Notes: a model not told the origin generated them from the sequence alone. A stretch of 64,000 bases of DNA from CAXBBB01 sp963841855 (GCA_963841855.1 CAWJEJ010000001.1:744001-808000); one strand, 5' to 3'. Positions 9,016-17,737 are shown, counted from the stretch's first letter. Translations and numbers: made by a program.

Positions 9016-10377
9016 ATGGAAGCCAAATCCTCTCTCATCACCGGTAAGACCAAAGCCGGTGACTGGCGCAACTACAAGCGCGTCCTCCTGCCGCCCGTCA
9101 AGGACCTGCACAAGCTCGACGTGTACCAGGCCAACGACGGCTACAAGGCGCTCAAAACGGTTCTGACGGAGTCCAAGTGGGACCCCAAAACGCTGACCGA
9201 TACGGTCAAGGCTAGCGGGCTGCGCGGACGTGGCGGAGCGGGCTTCTCGACCGGACTCAAGTGGTCGTTCATGCCTCCCGTCGATGAGCGGCCGCGCTTC
9301 ATCGCGTGCAACGGCGACGAGTCCGAGCCGGGGACGTTCAAGGATCGTCAGCTGCTCGAGTACAATCCGCACCTGGTTTTCGAAGGCATCCTGATGGCAT
9401 GCTATGCGATCAGCGCGCAGGCGGGGTACCTGTACATCCGCGGCGAGTACGCCAGTTGGATCACGCACATGGAGCGCGAGTTGGAGAAGGCGTACGCGGC
9501 TGGGCTGGTCGGTAAGAACATCATGGGGACCGACTTCTCGTGCGACATCATCATCCACAAGGGCGCGGGTGCGTACATCTGCGGCGAGGAGTCGAGCCTG
9601 ATGGAATCGCTCGAGGGCAAGCGCGCCTATCCACGCGTCAAGCCGCCGTTTCCGGCTCAGAAAGGCCTGTGGGCGCAGCCGACGACCATCAACAACGTCG
9701 AGTCGCTGGCGTGCGTGCCGCTGATCGTCAACAACGGAGCCGAGTGGTACGCGGGCATCGGCGCCGAAAAGCACCCCGGCCCGATCCTCTACGGCATCAG
9801 CGGGCACGTCAATCGTCCGGGCGTCTACGAGTACCCGACCGGCATGCTGATCTCGGATCTACTCAACGAAGTCTGCGGCGGGATGCGCGGCGGCAAAAAG
9901 CTCAAAGCGCTCGTCCCCGGCGGCTCGTCCGTTCCGGTCTTGACGGCCGAGATGTGCGAAGGTGTCACGATGGACGCCGAGACGCTGCGCGACGCCGGGT
10001 CGATGTATGGAACGGGCGGCATGCTCTTCCTCGACGAAGACACCGACATGGTCAGCTTCCTGCGCCGGATCACCCACTTCTACCACCACGAAAGCTGCGG
10101 CCAGTGCACGCCCTGCCGCGAAGGCACCGGCTGGCTCGAGAACATCGTCACGCGCATCGACCAGGGCGACGGCAACCTGCGCGACCTGCAGCTGCTGATC
10201 GACCTGTGCGACAACATGGAAGGCCGGACGGTCTGCGCCTTGGCCGACGCCGCCGCGTGGCCCGTCCGCAACACGGTCAACCGCTTCCGCAGCGAGTTCG
10301 AAGCCAAGTGCCGCCCGTCGGTCTTCACGACCGGCGATGGCGCTGCGACTGCCGTTCCCGTCGTTCAGTCCGTCTGA
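9016..10377 (+). CDS. nuoF: NADH-quinone oxidoreductase subunit F
   Basis: 51-kDa subunit that binds NADH and FMN and carries [4Fe-4S] cluster N3. The 453-aa protein shows GLRGRGGAGFSTGLKW (about residues 69-83, nucleotide binding), the FMN-binding GAGAYICGEESSLMESLEG, and the N3 ligands Cys361, Cys364, Cys367 (ESCGQCTPCREG) and Cys407 (GRTVCALADA). The length is normal. The ATG at 9016 follows the Uma2 gene by 12 bp, and the stop at 10377 is four bases before the next Uma2 ATG. Confidence 0.97.
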   Translation: MEAKSSLITGKTKAGDWRNYKRVLLPPVKDLHKLDVYQANDGYKALKTVLTESKWDPKTLTDTVKASGLRGRGGAGFSTGLKWSFMPPVDERPRFIACNGDESEPGTFKDRQLLEYNPHLVFEGILMACYAISAQAGYLYIRGEYASWITHMERELEKAYAAGLVGKNIMGTDFSCDIIIHKGAGAYICGEESSLMESLEGKRAYPRVKPPFPAQKGLWAQPTTINNVESLACVPLIVNNGAEWYAGIGAEKHPGPILYGISGHVNRPGVYEYPTGMLISDLLNEVCGGMRGGKKLKALVPGGSSVPVLTAEMCEGVTMDAETLRDAGSMYGTGGMLFLDEDTDMVSFLRRITHFYHHESCGQCTPCREGTGWLENIVTRIDQGDGNLRDLQLLIDLCDNMEGRTVCALADAAAWPVRNTVNRFRSEFEAKCRPSVFTTGDGAATAVPVVQSV

Positions 10378-10381
10378 CATC

Positions 10382-11032
10382 ATGGAGACGCTTGCCATCG
10401 ACCTGGACGATCCAGACTTGGGACGGATCACGCTCGAGCAGTACCTCGAAGCCGAAGCGGCGTCGGATGGTAAGCATGAGTACTTCGACGGTAGAATCGT
10501 CACGCTCCGCCCTGCTTCCGACTCGCCGTTCTACTCAAACACCGCTGACACGATGGGAGGCGCCTCTAATGCCCATAACCTCGTCGCGTCCTCCATCGCG
10601 CGCCTGTTGGGTAACGTCGTCGCCGAAGAGCCAATCGCCGTCGTTCAGAGCGACTGCCGGGTGTGGGTTCCTCACCTCGCATCCTACACCTACCCCGACA
10701 TCGTAGCGTACCGCATTCCGGGATCGTTTTTACCGGATACATTCGATACGCTCACGAATCCCCTGCTGCTCGTCGAGGTGCTTCCTCCTTCCACGGTACA
10801 GACGGATCGCGTCCAAAATTTCGACGCCTACGAGAGTATCGAATCCCTGACGGACTACGTGATCGCGCACCAAGACCGGACACTAATCGAGCATTACACA
10901 CGCTCGACTCCTAGCAAAGCGTGGACGCTTCGTCGGCTTCCGGTACCGAGCGATGTGTTGGACATAGCGGTTTTAAATGCTGAAATCCTACTGGCAAAAG
11001 TGTACGCAAAAACCGGGCTGCTTGATGGCTGA
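10382..11032 (+). CDS. Uma2 family (DUF820) protein, second copy
   Basis: 216-aa Uma2/DUF820 protein starting four bases after nuoF at ATG 10382 (METLAIDLDD). The family core is present: KHEYFDGRIV, TYPDIVAY (PD motif), LLLVEVLPPSTVQTD and SLTDYVIAHQDRTLIEHY. The position of the usual catalytic Lys before F-x-A-Y reads VQNFDAY, with Asn where family members commonly have Lys, so nuclease activity is doubtful. Its N-terminus resembles that of the following copy (AIDLDDPD), which points to tandem duplication. It overlaps the next gene by 8 bp. Confidence 0.85.
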   Translation: METLAIDLDDPDLGRITLEQYLEAEAASDGKHEYFDGRIVTLRPASDSPFYSNTADTMGGASNAHNLVASSIARLLGNVVAEEPIAVVQSDCRVWVPHLASYTYPDIVAYRIPGSFLPDTFDTLTNPLLLVEVLPPSTVQTDRVQNFDAYESIESLTDYVIAHQDRTLIEHYTRSTPSKAWTLRRLPVPSDVLDIAVLNAEILLAKVYAKTGLLDG

Positions 11033-11631
11033 GACGCTGACGGCGATTGACCTGGACGATCCGGACGCGTGCTACCTCATGCCCAAAGAGGCCTTTGCGG
11101 CCGAGTGGGAAGCAGATCGCCGTCGCGAATACTTCGACGGAACCGTCATTCCCATGCTCGGAGCAAGCCCGATTCGCTACCTCGTCGCCGCCAACCTGAT
11201 GTGGCTTCTTGGAAGTGCGTTTCGAACCCGTCCATTCGCAGCAGCGCAGAGCGATTGTGGTGTATGGGTGCTGGGATTTAACTCGTGGGCATATCCCGAC
11301 GTTGTCTTCTACCCTCTTCTTGGATCATATTTAGACGACGCGCCACGCAAGCTGCTCAATCCGACCGTTCTCTTCGGAATCCTATCGCCGTCGATTGGAA
11401 AAACATGATCGAACGCACAAGTTCGACGCGTACCAAACCATCGATACGCTGACCAACTACGTACTCGTTCACCAGAACCGTATTCGAATCGAGCACTTCC
11501 GGCGCCAAGGGCCCAACGAGTGGCTGCTGACGATTCACGATGGAGCGGACACGACACTTCGACTTGACACCATCGGCGCAAACGTGCCATTGGGCGAGGC
11601 GTACTTTAAAACCTCACTTCTCGACGCCTAG
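11025..11631 (+). pseudogene. Uma2 family protein, third copy, frameshifted
   Basis: ATG 11025 opens a Uma2 frame (MAETLTAIDLDDPD...) that keeps RREYFDGTVI and AYPDVVFY and then stops at 11408. The rest of the domain (THKFDAYQTIDTLTNYVL to the end) continues in the next frame to the TAG at 11631. The break is at a run of five A bases (11399-11403); removing one A rejoins the two halves as ...SPSIGKHDRTHKF. The usual LVEVLSPS strand reads LFGILSPS, so the catalytic Glu is also lost. This supports a real decaying gene over a sequencing error, though a homopolymer error cannot be excluded. Confidence 0.8.
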
Positions 11632-12165
11632 ATGCGCTTCCTCTTTCTACTCCTGCTGCTTCCCCTCGCAGCCTGCCAGACCGACCAGACCGGACTTCCC
11701 GAAGCCGCTCCCACTTACGAGCAGGTCGGTGACGTTGTCGATGCCAATGGCGCCATTCCCGTCGCCGCGGTCTTGATGGAACCAGCGAGCTACGTCGGTC
11801 AGCGCGTGACGTTGGAAGGCGAGGCTACCGAAGTCTGCGTCAGCAAAGGCTGCTGGGCCGTCATGCGCACCGAATTGGCTGATGGAACGCCGGGGCACAT
11901 CCGCCTCAACGTGCCCAAGGACGCCGATGGTGCCTATCTATGGACGCTTCCGACCGACCTTGCGGGCGAGCGCATCGTCGTGAGCGGGATGCTGAGCGAG
12001 GCCGTTCTCTCCGAAGCGGATGCCAAGCATCTTGCCGAGGATGGAGGCCAGGATCCGAACGCGATCACGGGTGACACGTACGAGTTGCACCTGACGATGT
12101 CGGGCGCGACGCTCGAAAATCGTCCCATTGCGAGCCTGTCCGCTGCCGACGCGCCCTCTTCCTGA
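11632..12165 (+). CDS. DUF4920-type lipoprotein
   Basis: 177-aa lipoprotein. Signal peptide with lipobox LPLAAC puts the lipidated Cys at residue 15. The mature part resembles DUF4920, an OB-fold-like family common in Bacteroidota: VAAVLMEPASYVGQRVTLEGEATEVCVSKGCWAVMRTELADG. The paired Cys in EVCVSKGCWAV are a hallmark of the family. The role is unknown. It starts immediately after the Uma2 pseudogene stop and precedes nuoG by 40 bp, so it is probably cotranscribed with the complex I genes. Confidence 0.8.
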   Translation: MRFLFLLLLLPLAACQTDQTGLPEAAPTYEQVGDVVDANGAIPVAAVLMEPASYVGQRVTLEGEATEVCVSKGCWAVMRTELADGTPGHIRLNVPKDADGAYLWTLPTDLAGERIVVSGMLSEAVLSEADAKHLAEDGGQDPNAITGDTYELHLTMSGATLENRPIASLSAADAPSS

Positions 12166-12205
12166 CTTCTGAACCCCGGCTCCCGAGCCGCCAATAGACT
12201 CCGCC

Positions 12206-13909
12206 ATGCCTAAGGTCCTAATCGACGGCCACGAAGTAGACTTCGACGGCAGCCACAAGCTGCTCCAGCTCTCCATCGAGAGCGGCCTCGAAATTCCGCA
12301 CTTCTGCTACCACCCGGCGATGTCGATCCCGGCCAACTGCCGCCAGTGTTTGGTCGAAGTCGGCACGCCCAAGGTCGACAGGGAAACGCGCGAAGTCGTG
12401 ATGGGCGAGGACGGCAAGCCCGAGATCCAGTTCTTCCCCAAGCTGATGACCTCGTGCTCGGTCGATGTGACCGACGGCATGGTCGTCAAGACGCACCGCA
12501 GCAGCCAACTGGTCAAGGACGCCCAGGAAGGCAACCTCGAGTTTCTGCTCATTAACCACCCACTCGACTGCCCGATCTGCGACCAAGCCGGGCACTGCCC
12601 GCTTCAGATTCAGGCGTACAAGTATGGGCCCGAAGGATCGCGCTTCGAGTTTAGAAAAGTCCACAAGCCCAAGCGCATCGAATTGGGACCGCGCGTCACG
12701 CTCGACGCCGAACGCTGCATCAACTGCACGCGCTGCACCCGCTTTACAAGCGAGATCAGCCAGAGCAACCAGCTCACGATCATCTCGCGCGGCGTCACCA
12801 ACTACCCGCTGACGCCTCCGGGCGTAACGTTCGACGAGCCGTACTCGATGAACGTGATCGACATTTGCCCGGTCGGCGCGCTCACGAGCACCGATTTCCG
12901 CTTCAAGGCCCGCGCGTGGGAATGTACCCAGACGCCGTCGATCACGATTCAGAACGGCAAGGGCAGCAACTGCGACTATTGGGTGCGCGATAACCTGGTC
13001 GTCAACGTCAGCCCGCGCGTTAACATGGAGGTCAACCAGTATTGGCTGGCCGACGAGGACCGCGAGGGTCTGGAGCGCTTCAACGACCTGCGTCCCGAAG
13101 GCCCGACGGTCGGCGGACAACTCGCCATGTGGGACGCCGCCTACGCCGCTGCTGCTCAGATGATGAAGGGCAAGCGCGTGGCGTTCGTCGGCTCGTCGCG
13201 CGCCAGTGTCGAGGACAACTACCTGCTGACCAAACTGGCCGATGCGACCGGAGGCGACGTACTCGGCTTCGTCGCGCACGTCGAACCCGGAGCGGGCGAC
13301 GACTGGCTTCGCACCGACGACAAGGCTCCCAACCGGGTCGGCTGCGAGCGGCTGGGCATGACGGCGCTCGACGACAAGCTATTTGCCTCACAGCTCTCGG
13401 GCTACGACGTGCTCTACGTGCTCGAAGACGACGTCGTCGCGGCCGGACTGTGCCAACCTGCCGATTTGAATGGCATGGGCGTCATCCTGCATCAGTACAA
13501 CACGGATAACCAGACCATACCCAGCGCCGACGTGACGCTGCCCGCCGCTACGATCGTCGAGACGGTCGGCACGTTCGTCAACGTCGATGGCCACGCTCAG
13601 CGCGTCGTGCCGTGCAAAGCTATCAAGGGCGTCAACCGGACGCTGATGATGGCGATGAAGTCGAGCCGGGCGGATCAGCACGGCACGCCGTTCGACAAGT
13701 GGTACAACGAGAGCCACAAGATCGATTGCCGCCCGTCGTGGGAGTCGATCCCCAACGTCGCCGCGCTGCTTGGGCACGAGATGACGTACAAAGGACCAAA
13801 GTCGATTATGGCCGAGGTCGCCCAGCGCGAAGCGTTTGCGGGCGCTACCTACCAGGCAATGGGCATGGAAGGCGTCCGCCTCGAATCGGACGACGTTCCG
13901 GCCGTTTAA
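12206..13909 (+). CDS. nuoG: NADH-quinone oxidoreductase subunit G
   Basis: 75-kDa subunit carrying several FeS clusters of the peripheral arm. The [2Fe-2S] ligands are Cys34, Cys45, Cys48 and Cys84, with a longer insertion than usual before the fourth. The N5-type motif follows (LDCPICDQAGHCPLQ), then CINCTRCTRF and DICPVGALTS for the [4Fe-4S] cluster. WECTQTPSI begins the molybdopterin-oxidoreductase-like part. At 567 aa this last part is shorter than in the roughly 690-900-aa classical subunit. It is the last nuo gene here; nuoH-N do not follow. Confidence 0.95.
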   Translation: MPKVLIDGHEVDFDGSHKLLQLSIESGLEIPHFCYHPAMSIPANCRQCLVEVGTPKVDRETREVVMGEDGKPEIQFFPKLMTSCSVDVTDGMVVKTHRSSQLVKDAQEGNLEFLLINHPLDCPICDQAGHCPLQIQAYKYGPEGSRFEFRKVHKPKRIELGPRVTLDAERCINCTRCTRFTSEISQSNQLTIISRGVTNYPLTPPGVTFDEPYSMNVIDICPVGALTSTDFRFKARAWECTQTPSITIQNGKGSNCDYWVRDNLVVNVSPRVNMEVNQYWLADEDREGLERFNDLRPEGPTVGGQLAMWDAAYAAAAQMMKGKRVAFVGSSRASVEDNYLLTKLADATGGDVLGFVAHVEPGAGDDWLRTDDKAPNRVGCERLGMTALDDKLFASQLSGYDVLYVLEDDVVAAGLCQPADLNGMGVILHQYNTDNQTIPSADVTLPAATIVETVGTFVNVDGHAQRVVPCKAIKGVNRTLMMAMKSSRADQHGTPFDKWYNESHKIDCRPSWESIPNVAALLGHEMTYKGPKSIMAEVAQREAFAGATYQAMGMEGVRLESDDVPAV

Positions 13910-13928
13910 CAGCGTCTTTTTCGCTCTC

Positions 13929-13959
13929 AAGCCCCGGCGCCTTCAGGGTGTCGGGGCTT
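13929..13959 (+). terminator. Hairpin downstream of nuoG
   Basis: An 8-bp perfect stem (AAGCCCCG / CGGGGCTT), extended inward to 13 bp with G-U pairs and a 5-nt loop, lies 20 bp after the nuoG stop. No clear T-run follows, so it may be an attenuator or RNA-end stabiliser and not a full intrinsic terminator. Confidence 0.5.
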
Positions 13960-14091
13960 CCGTATGTGTGCCGGTCAGACCTATGCCGGGCTGCGCTAAC
14001 TTCGTTGCAAAAAGTGGAGGCGTGTTGCACATTCGTTAGGCTCCAGGCAGATCGTAGCGACGTTTTCGGCAGACGCATACCACCCTCTGCC

Positions 14092-15210
14092 ATGTCTTTC
14101 TTCTCTGCCTCGCCCTGCCACGTCGCAGTGCCTGTCCACAACGAGGAGGCGCGACTCCGGTCGCTCGTCGCGTCGCTCGCCGCCCAGACGCAGGCGCCGT
14201 CGGGGGTGACGCTGCTGCTCAACAACTGCGGGGACCAGTCGGAAGCCGTCGCGCACCGATTGCAGTCTGACTATCCAGACGTGAACTTGCACGTCACCCA
14301 CGTGACGCTGCCAGCCGAGCGCGCCAACGTGGGTCACGCGCGGCGCATGGCGATGGACGCCGCGTACGAGCGCTTGGGCGGGCAGGGATTGATTCTCACG
14401 ACGGATGCCGATACGGTCTGTGCGCCCGACTTCGTCCAGGCGATGCACCGCGAAATAGGCAGAGGTGCCGATGCCGTCGGCGGGCGAGTCCAGCTCTATC
14501 CTCACGACCGGCGCGCGCTGTCGCCGGGCGTGAGGCGGCTGTTTCTGCTCGACATTGGCTATAGGCGGATGGTGGAACGCCTGGCGGATCGCATCGACCC
14601 CGAGCCGGGCGATCCCTACCCGCGACACCACCAGCACTTCGGCGCGGCGCTGGGCGTGACGGCCGAGTGGTACGCCCGCGTCGGGGGGCTGCCGCCGCAT
14701 CCCAGCAACGAAGATGTGGCCTTCTACCAGGCGATTCGCGAGGCAGGCGGGCGGTTTCGTCACAGCCTCGAAGTGCGTGCCTTCACGTCGGCGCGGCGCG
14801 ACGGCCGGGCGCCCCAAGGCATGGCCGACGCCCTAACCGAGTGGGATGCCCAGGCCGACACCGGCGTCACGCCGATCGTGCCGGACGCCGCCTCGCTGGA
14901 GCGCCGACTGCAACTGCGCGCCGACGTGCGCCAGTCCTGGACTCGCCGCAATCCAGACCGCATCGCATGCATCGCGGCCCAGGCGTGCTGCCCGTCTGGA
15001 ATCGTCGCCGATCTGCTCAACGAATCGCCAAGCGCTTCGGCCGCTGCCGCCCGGGCCGAACGTGTCCTGTTTGGCAGACTGCCCTCCACGTCAGCACCCA
15101 TCGACCAAGCCCTCGAAGAGTTGCGCGACCGGCTCGACGAGTTGCAGCGTTCTCCTTTCCGACTCTACTCTGCCCATGCCACATTCCACTCCACGGCTCG
15201 CGCTGCCTGA
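14092..15210 (+). CDS. Family 2 glycosyltransferase (first gene of four-gene cluster)
   Basis: 372-aa GT-A-fold glycosyltransferase. The N-terminus HVAVPVHNEEARLRSLVASL is the GT2 nucleotide-binding start, and LILTTDADTVCAPDF holds the DXD metal/sugar-nucleotide motif. NEDVAFYQAIREAGG resembles the ED acceptor-base region. The C-terminal 100 residues are Arg-rich and not conserved GT sequence. I see no transmembrane helices, so it is probably cytosolic. The ATG at 14092 is the first good start. The 3' end overlaps the next gene by 35 bp. Cluster context (acyl-CoA dehydrogenase, PIG-L deacetylase, NodS-like methyltransferase) suggests one step of a shared small-glycoconjugate pathway, which is inference. 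Confidence 0.85.
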   Translation: MSFFSASPCHVAVPVHNEEARLRSLVASLAAQTQAPSGVTLLLNNCGDQSEAVAHRLQSDYPDVNLHVTHVTLPAERANVGHARRMAMDAAYERLGGQGLILTTDADTVCAPDFVQAMHREIGRGADAVGGRVQLYPHDRRALSPGVRRLFLLDIGYRRMVERLADRIDPEPGDPYPRHHQHFGAALGVTAEWYARVGGLPPHPSNEDVAFYQAIREAGGRFRHSLEVRAFTSARRDGRAPQGMADALTEWDAQADTGVTPIVPDAASLERRLQLRADVRQSWTRRNPDRIACIAAQACCPSGIVADLLNESPSASAAAARAERVLFGRLPSTSAPIDQALEELRDRLDELQRSPFRLYSAHATFHSTARAA

Positions 15211-16390
15211 CGCGCGCTCGTCGGGCGACGGCGCTCCGGCGTCGAAGTCCGCGTCCGAGCTGCTCGCTCGCTCGGCCCATCTGGTCCAACAGATCGCGGA
15301 TTGGGAAGCCGAAGTCGATGTCAAGGGGGCGTTTCCCGTCCGCTCGTTTCAGGCGCTCGCTGACGGCGGCCTGATGACGGCGCCGCTCCCGCCCAAGTTG
15401 GCAGGTCACGGATTGGGGACCGAGCCGCACTCGCTTCACCTGCTGCTGCGCGTCCTCGCGAACGTGGGGCGCGGTAGTTTGCCGGTCGGGCGCGTGTACG
15501 AGGGGCACGTCAACGCGCTGATTCTGATCGACGCGTACGGCACACAGGCGCAGCGAGAGCAGGCCGCTCGCGATGCCCACGACGGCCGCATCTTCGGCGT
15601 CTGGAATACCGGCGCGGGCGACGACGTGCAGATGACGCGAACGGCTAGCGGTGCGCTCCTCAGCGGCGCCAAAGTGTTCTGCTCGGGTGCCGGCTACGTC
15701 GATCGCCCGTTCGTCAACGGCCCGATCGACGGCGAGAAGTGGCAGATGGCGCTGGTGCCGATGGAGCGCTTCGATCTGCCCGTCGAGCCCGACTGGTGGA
15801 CGGCCGAAGGAATGCGCGCCACACGCTCGGGCCGAGTCAATTTTTCGGGCGTCGAACTGGCGCACGACTGGCTGATCGGCACGCCGGACGATTACCACCG
15901 CGAGCCCCACTTTAACGGAGGATCGGTTCGCTTTGCCGCCGTGCAGTTGGGCGGGGCGCAGGCGCTATTCGACGCGTGCCGCGCGCACCTGTCGGCTCTG
16001 GACCGGACCGGCGATTCGCACCAGCAGATGAGATTAGGCGAGATGGCCGTCGCACTCGAATCCGGGTTCTTGTGGCTGGGCGGCGCGGCGCGTCTGCTCG
16101 AATCGTCCGCCTCGAATGCTGACAAGGTCGCGTATGCGCAGATGACACGGACGGCCGTCGAGCGTGCGTGCCTGGACGTAATGGAGCGCGTCGACCGGAG
16201 CGTGGGTGCGCGCGGGCTGCTGGCGCCCTCGCCGATCGAACGCATCGGCCGTAACCTGCGGCTCTACCTGCGACAGCCCGCCACCGACGCCGTCGTGACG
16301 GCAGCGGGAGCGCACGCGGCTGAGCGTGGAGAGGATCGCGCCCTAGGGTCGGACTTGGCGTCGTCGCCGCAGCGCGTACGGTCGCGGTGA
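15176..16390 (+). CDS. Acyl-CoA dehydrogenase-like protein
   Basis: 404-aa protein with the acyl-CoA dehydrogenase layout: helical N-domain (DWEAEVDVKGAFPVRSFQALADGGLMTAPLPPKLAGHGLG), middle beta-domain (RIFGVWNTGAGDDVQMTRTASGALLSGAKVFCSGAGYVDRPFV) and C-terminal helical domain. In place of the typical 'T-E-P/x-G-S-D' FAD-side motif it has NTGAGDDVQM, so it belongs to a divergent branch. Substrate is unknown. The start at 15176 lies inside the end of the glycosyltransferase gene, and the stop overlaps the next GTG by 4 bp (GTGA). This indicates translational coupling through the cluster. Confidence 0.82.
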   Translation: MPHSTPRLALPDARSSGDGAPASKSASELLARSAHLVQQIADWEAEVDVKGAFPVRSFQALADGGLMTAPLPPKLAGHGLGTEPHSLHLLLRVLANVGRGSLPVGRVYEGHVNALILIDAYGTQAQREQAARDAHDGRIFGVWNTGAGDDVQMTRTASGALLSGAKVFCSGAGYVDRPFVNGPIDGEKWQMALVPMERFDLPVEPDWWTAEGMRATRSGRVNFSGVELAHDWLIGTPDDYHREPHFNGGSVRFAAVQLGGAQALFDACRAHLSALDRTGDSHQQMRLGEMAVALESGFLWLGGAARLLESSASNADKVAYAQMTRTAVERACLDVMERVDRSVGARGLLAPSPIERIGRNLRLYLRQPATDAVVTAAGAHAAERGEDRALGSDLASSPQRVRSR

Positions 16391-17154
16391 GCGCGCCGGC
16401 GACTCCATCGCTCTTGGAGCAGCCCGAGGCGCTGCCGCTCCGCTTGCCCGACTCGGTCGGCGCGCTGGGCCGCGTCGTCGTGCTCGCGCCGCACCCGGAC
16501 GACGAGTCGCTGGGCTGTGGGGGGCTGCTCTCACTGTCGCAGCAGTCGGGGCAGACTCCGCATGTCGTCCTGATGACCGATGGCACGCGCTCGCATCCGC
16601 ATTCTCGTTCGCATCCGCCGAGCGCCTTGGCCCGGCTGCGCGAAGAGGAAGCCCGCCGGGCCGTCGAGGCGCTGGGACTGACGGGCGAGCAGATCACGTT
16701 CGCGCGGTGGCCCGACTGCGGCATTCCACGCCCGTACGAAGCGGGATTCGAAGCCGCGACCGATCGCCTGCGCGACCTGCTCGCGAGTCTGAACCCGGAC
16801 ACGGTGCTCGTCCCCTGGCGCGGCGACCCGCACCGCGACCACGAAGCGACGTGGCTTCTCGCCCGAGCCGCCTGCCTGATGCTGCCCCACGCACCGTTGT
16901 GGATCGAGTACCCGGTTTGGGCCTGGGCGCATCCCGCGTCCGAGCACGCTCCGCGCTCGCACCAGGCCGACGCGTGGCGGCTCGACGTTTCGGACGCTCT
17001 ACCTCGAAAACGCCGTGCCATCGCCGCGCACGTATCTCAAACGACCGATCTGATCTCCGACGATCCGCAAGGATTCCGGCTATCGAACGATTTCCTCGCC
17101 TGCTTCGACGTTGGATTCGAAGTCTACCTCGCCCCCCACGATGCCCCCTGCTGA
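16387..17154 (+). CDS. PIG-L family N-acetyl-sugar deacetylase
   Basis: 255-aa member of the PIG-L/LmbE family of zinc-dependent deacetylases that act on N-acetylglucosaminyl substrates. The metal-binding AxxHPDDE motif is at about residues 34-40 (APHPDDESLGCGG). The second conserved region WRGDPHRDHEATWLLAR supplies the D-x-H-x-D-H ligands. The GTG start at 16387 overlaps the previous stop. It lacks a signal peptide, so the substrate should be cytosolic. In this cluster it could deacetylate the product of the upstream glycosyltransferase, analogous to NodB although not homologous to it. Confidence 0.9.
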   Translation: MSAPATPSLLEQPEALPLRLPDSVGALGRVVVLAPHPDDESLGCGGLLSLSQQSGQTPHVVLMTDGTRSHPHSRSHPPSALARLREEEARRAVEALGLTGEQITFARWPDCGIPRPYEAGFEAATDRLRDLLASLNPDTVLVPWRGDPHRDHEATWLLARAACLMLPHAPLWIEYPVWAWAHPASEHAPRSHQADAWRLDVSDALPRKRRAIAAHVSQTTDLISDDPQGFRLSNDFLACFDVGFEVYLAPHDAPC

Positions 17155-17737
17155 CGCGCCCGCTGGCTCGCTGCCGTCTGACTATTTCGACCGCGTCTAC
17201 GCGCACGCCGACGATCCGTGGAGCTTTGCGACGAGCGCCTACGAGCACGCCAAGTACGACGACACGCTCGCCGCTCTCCCACGCGAACGATACCCGAGCG
17301 CACTCGAAATCGGCTGCTCGATCGGCGTCCTGACCGAGCGTCTGGCGGCCAAGTGCGACGCGCTGCTCAGCCTCGACGTAGCCGACCGGGCACTCGTCCA
17401 AGCCAAAGTTCGCTGCTCCGGATTGCCTCACGTCCGGTTCGAGCGGCGCAACCTCCCCGCCGAGTTTCCCGGCGACTCGTTCGACCTGATCGTGCTGTCC
17501 GAGGTGGGCTATTACTGGTCGCGCGAAGACCTGGAGCGCACGCTCACTCTCTGCTATCGCCACCTCGAACCTGGGGGCCACCTGCTGCTCGTCCACTGGA
17601 CGCCGTACGTCGACGATTATCCGCTGACCGGCGACGAAGTCCACGAAGCTGCGCTGGCACGCGGCGACTTCGCCCACCTCGAGGGGCACCGCAAACCGAC
17701 ATATCGACTCGACCTGTTCGAGAAGCCGGCCAAATAG
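17141..17737 (+). CDS. NodS-like SAM-dependent methyltransferase
   Basis: 198-aa class I methyltransferase. Motif I is ALEIGCSIGVLTERLA, then LLSLDVADRAL, and the post-motif region SFDLIVLSEVGYYWSREDLERTL. The N-terminal YFDRVYAHADDPWSFATSAYEHAKYD is characteristic of the NodS group (N-methyltransferases of deacetylated chitooligosaccharides) and its broader relatives. The ATG at 17141 lies inside the end of the PIG-L gene (14-bp overlap). Its stop codon is part of a short hairpin shared with the convergent metallopeptidase gene. N-methylation of the PIG-L product is a reasonable inference, not shown. Confidence 0.88.
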   Translation: MPPADAPAGSLPSDYFDRVYAHADDPWSFATSAYEHAKYDDTLAALPRERYPSALEIGCSIGVLTERLAAKCDALLSLDVADRALVQAKVRCSGLPHVRFERRNLPAEFPGDSFDLIVLSEVGYYWSREDLERTLTLCYRHLEPGGHLLLVHWTPYVDDYPLTGDEVHEAALARGDFAHLEGHRKPTYRLDLFEKPAK

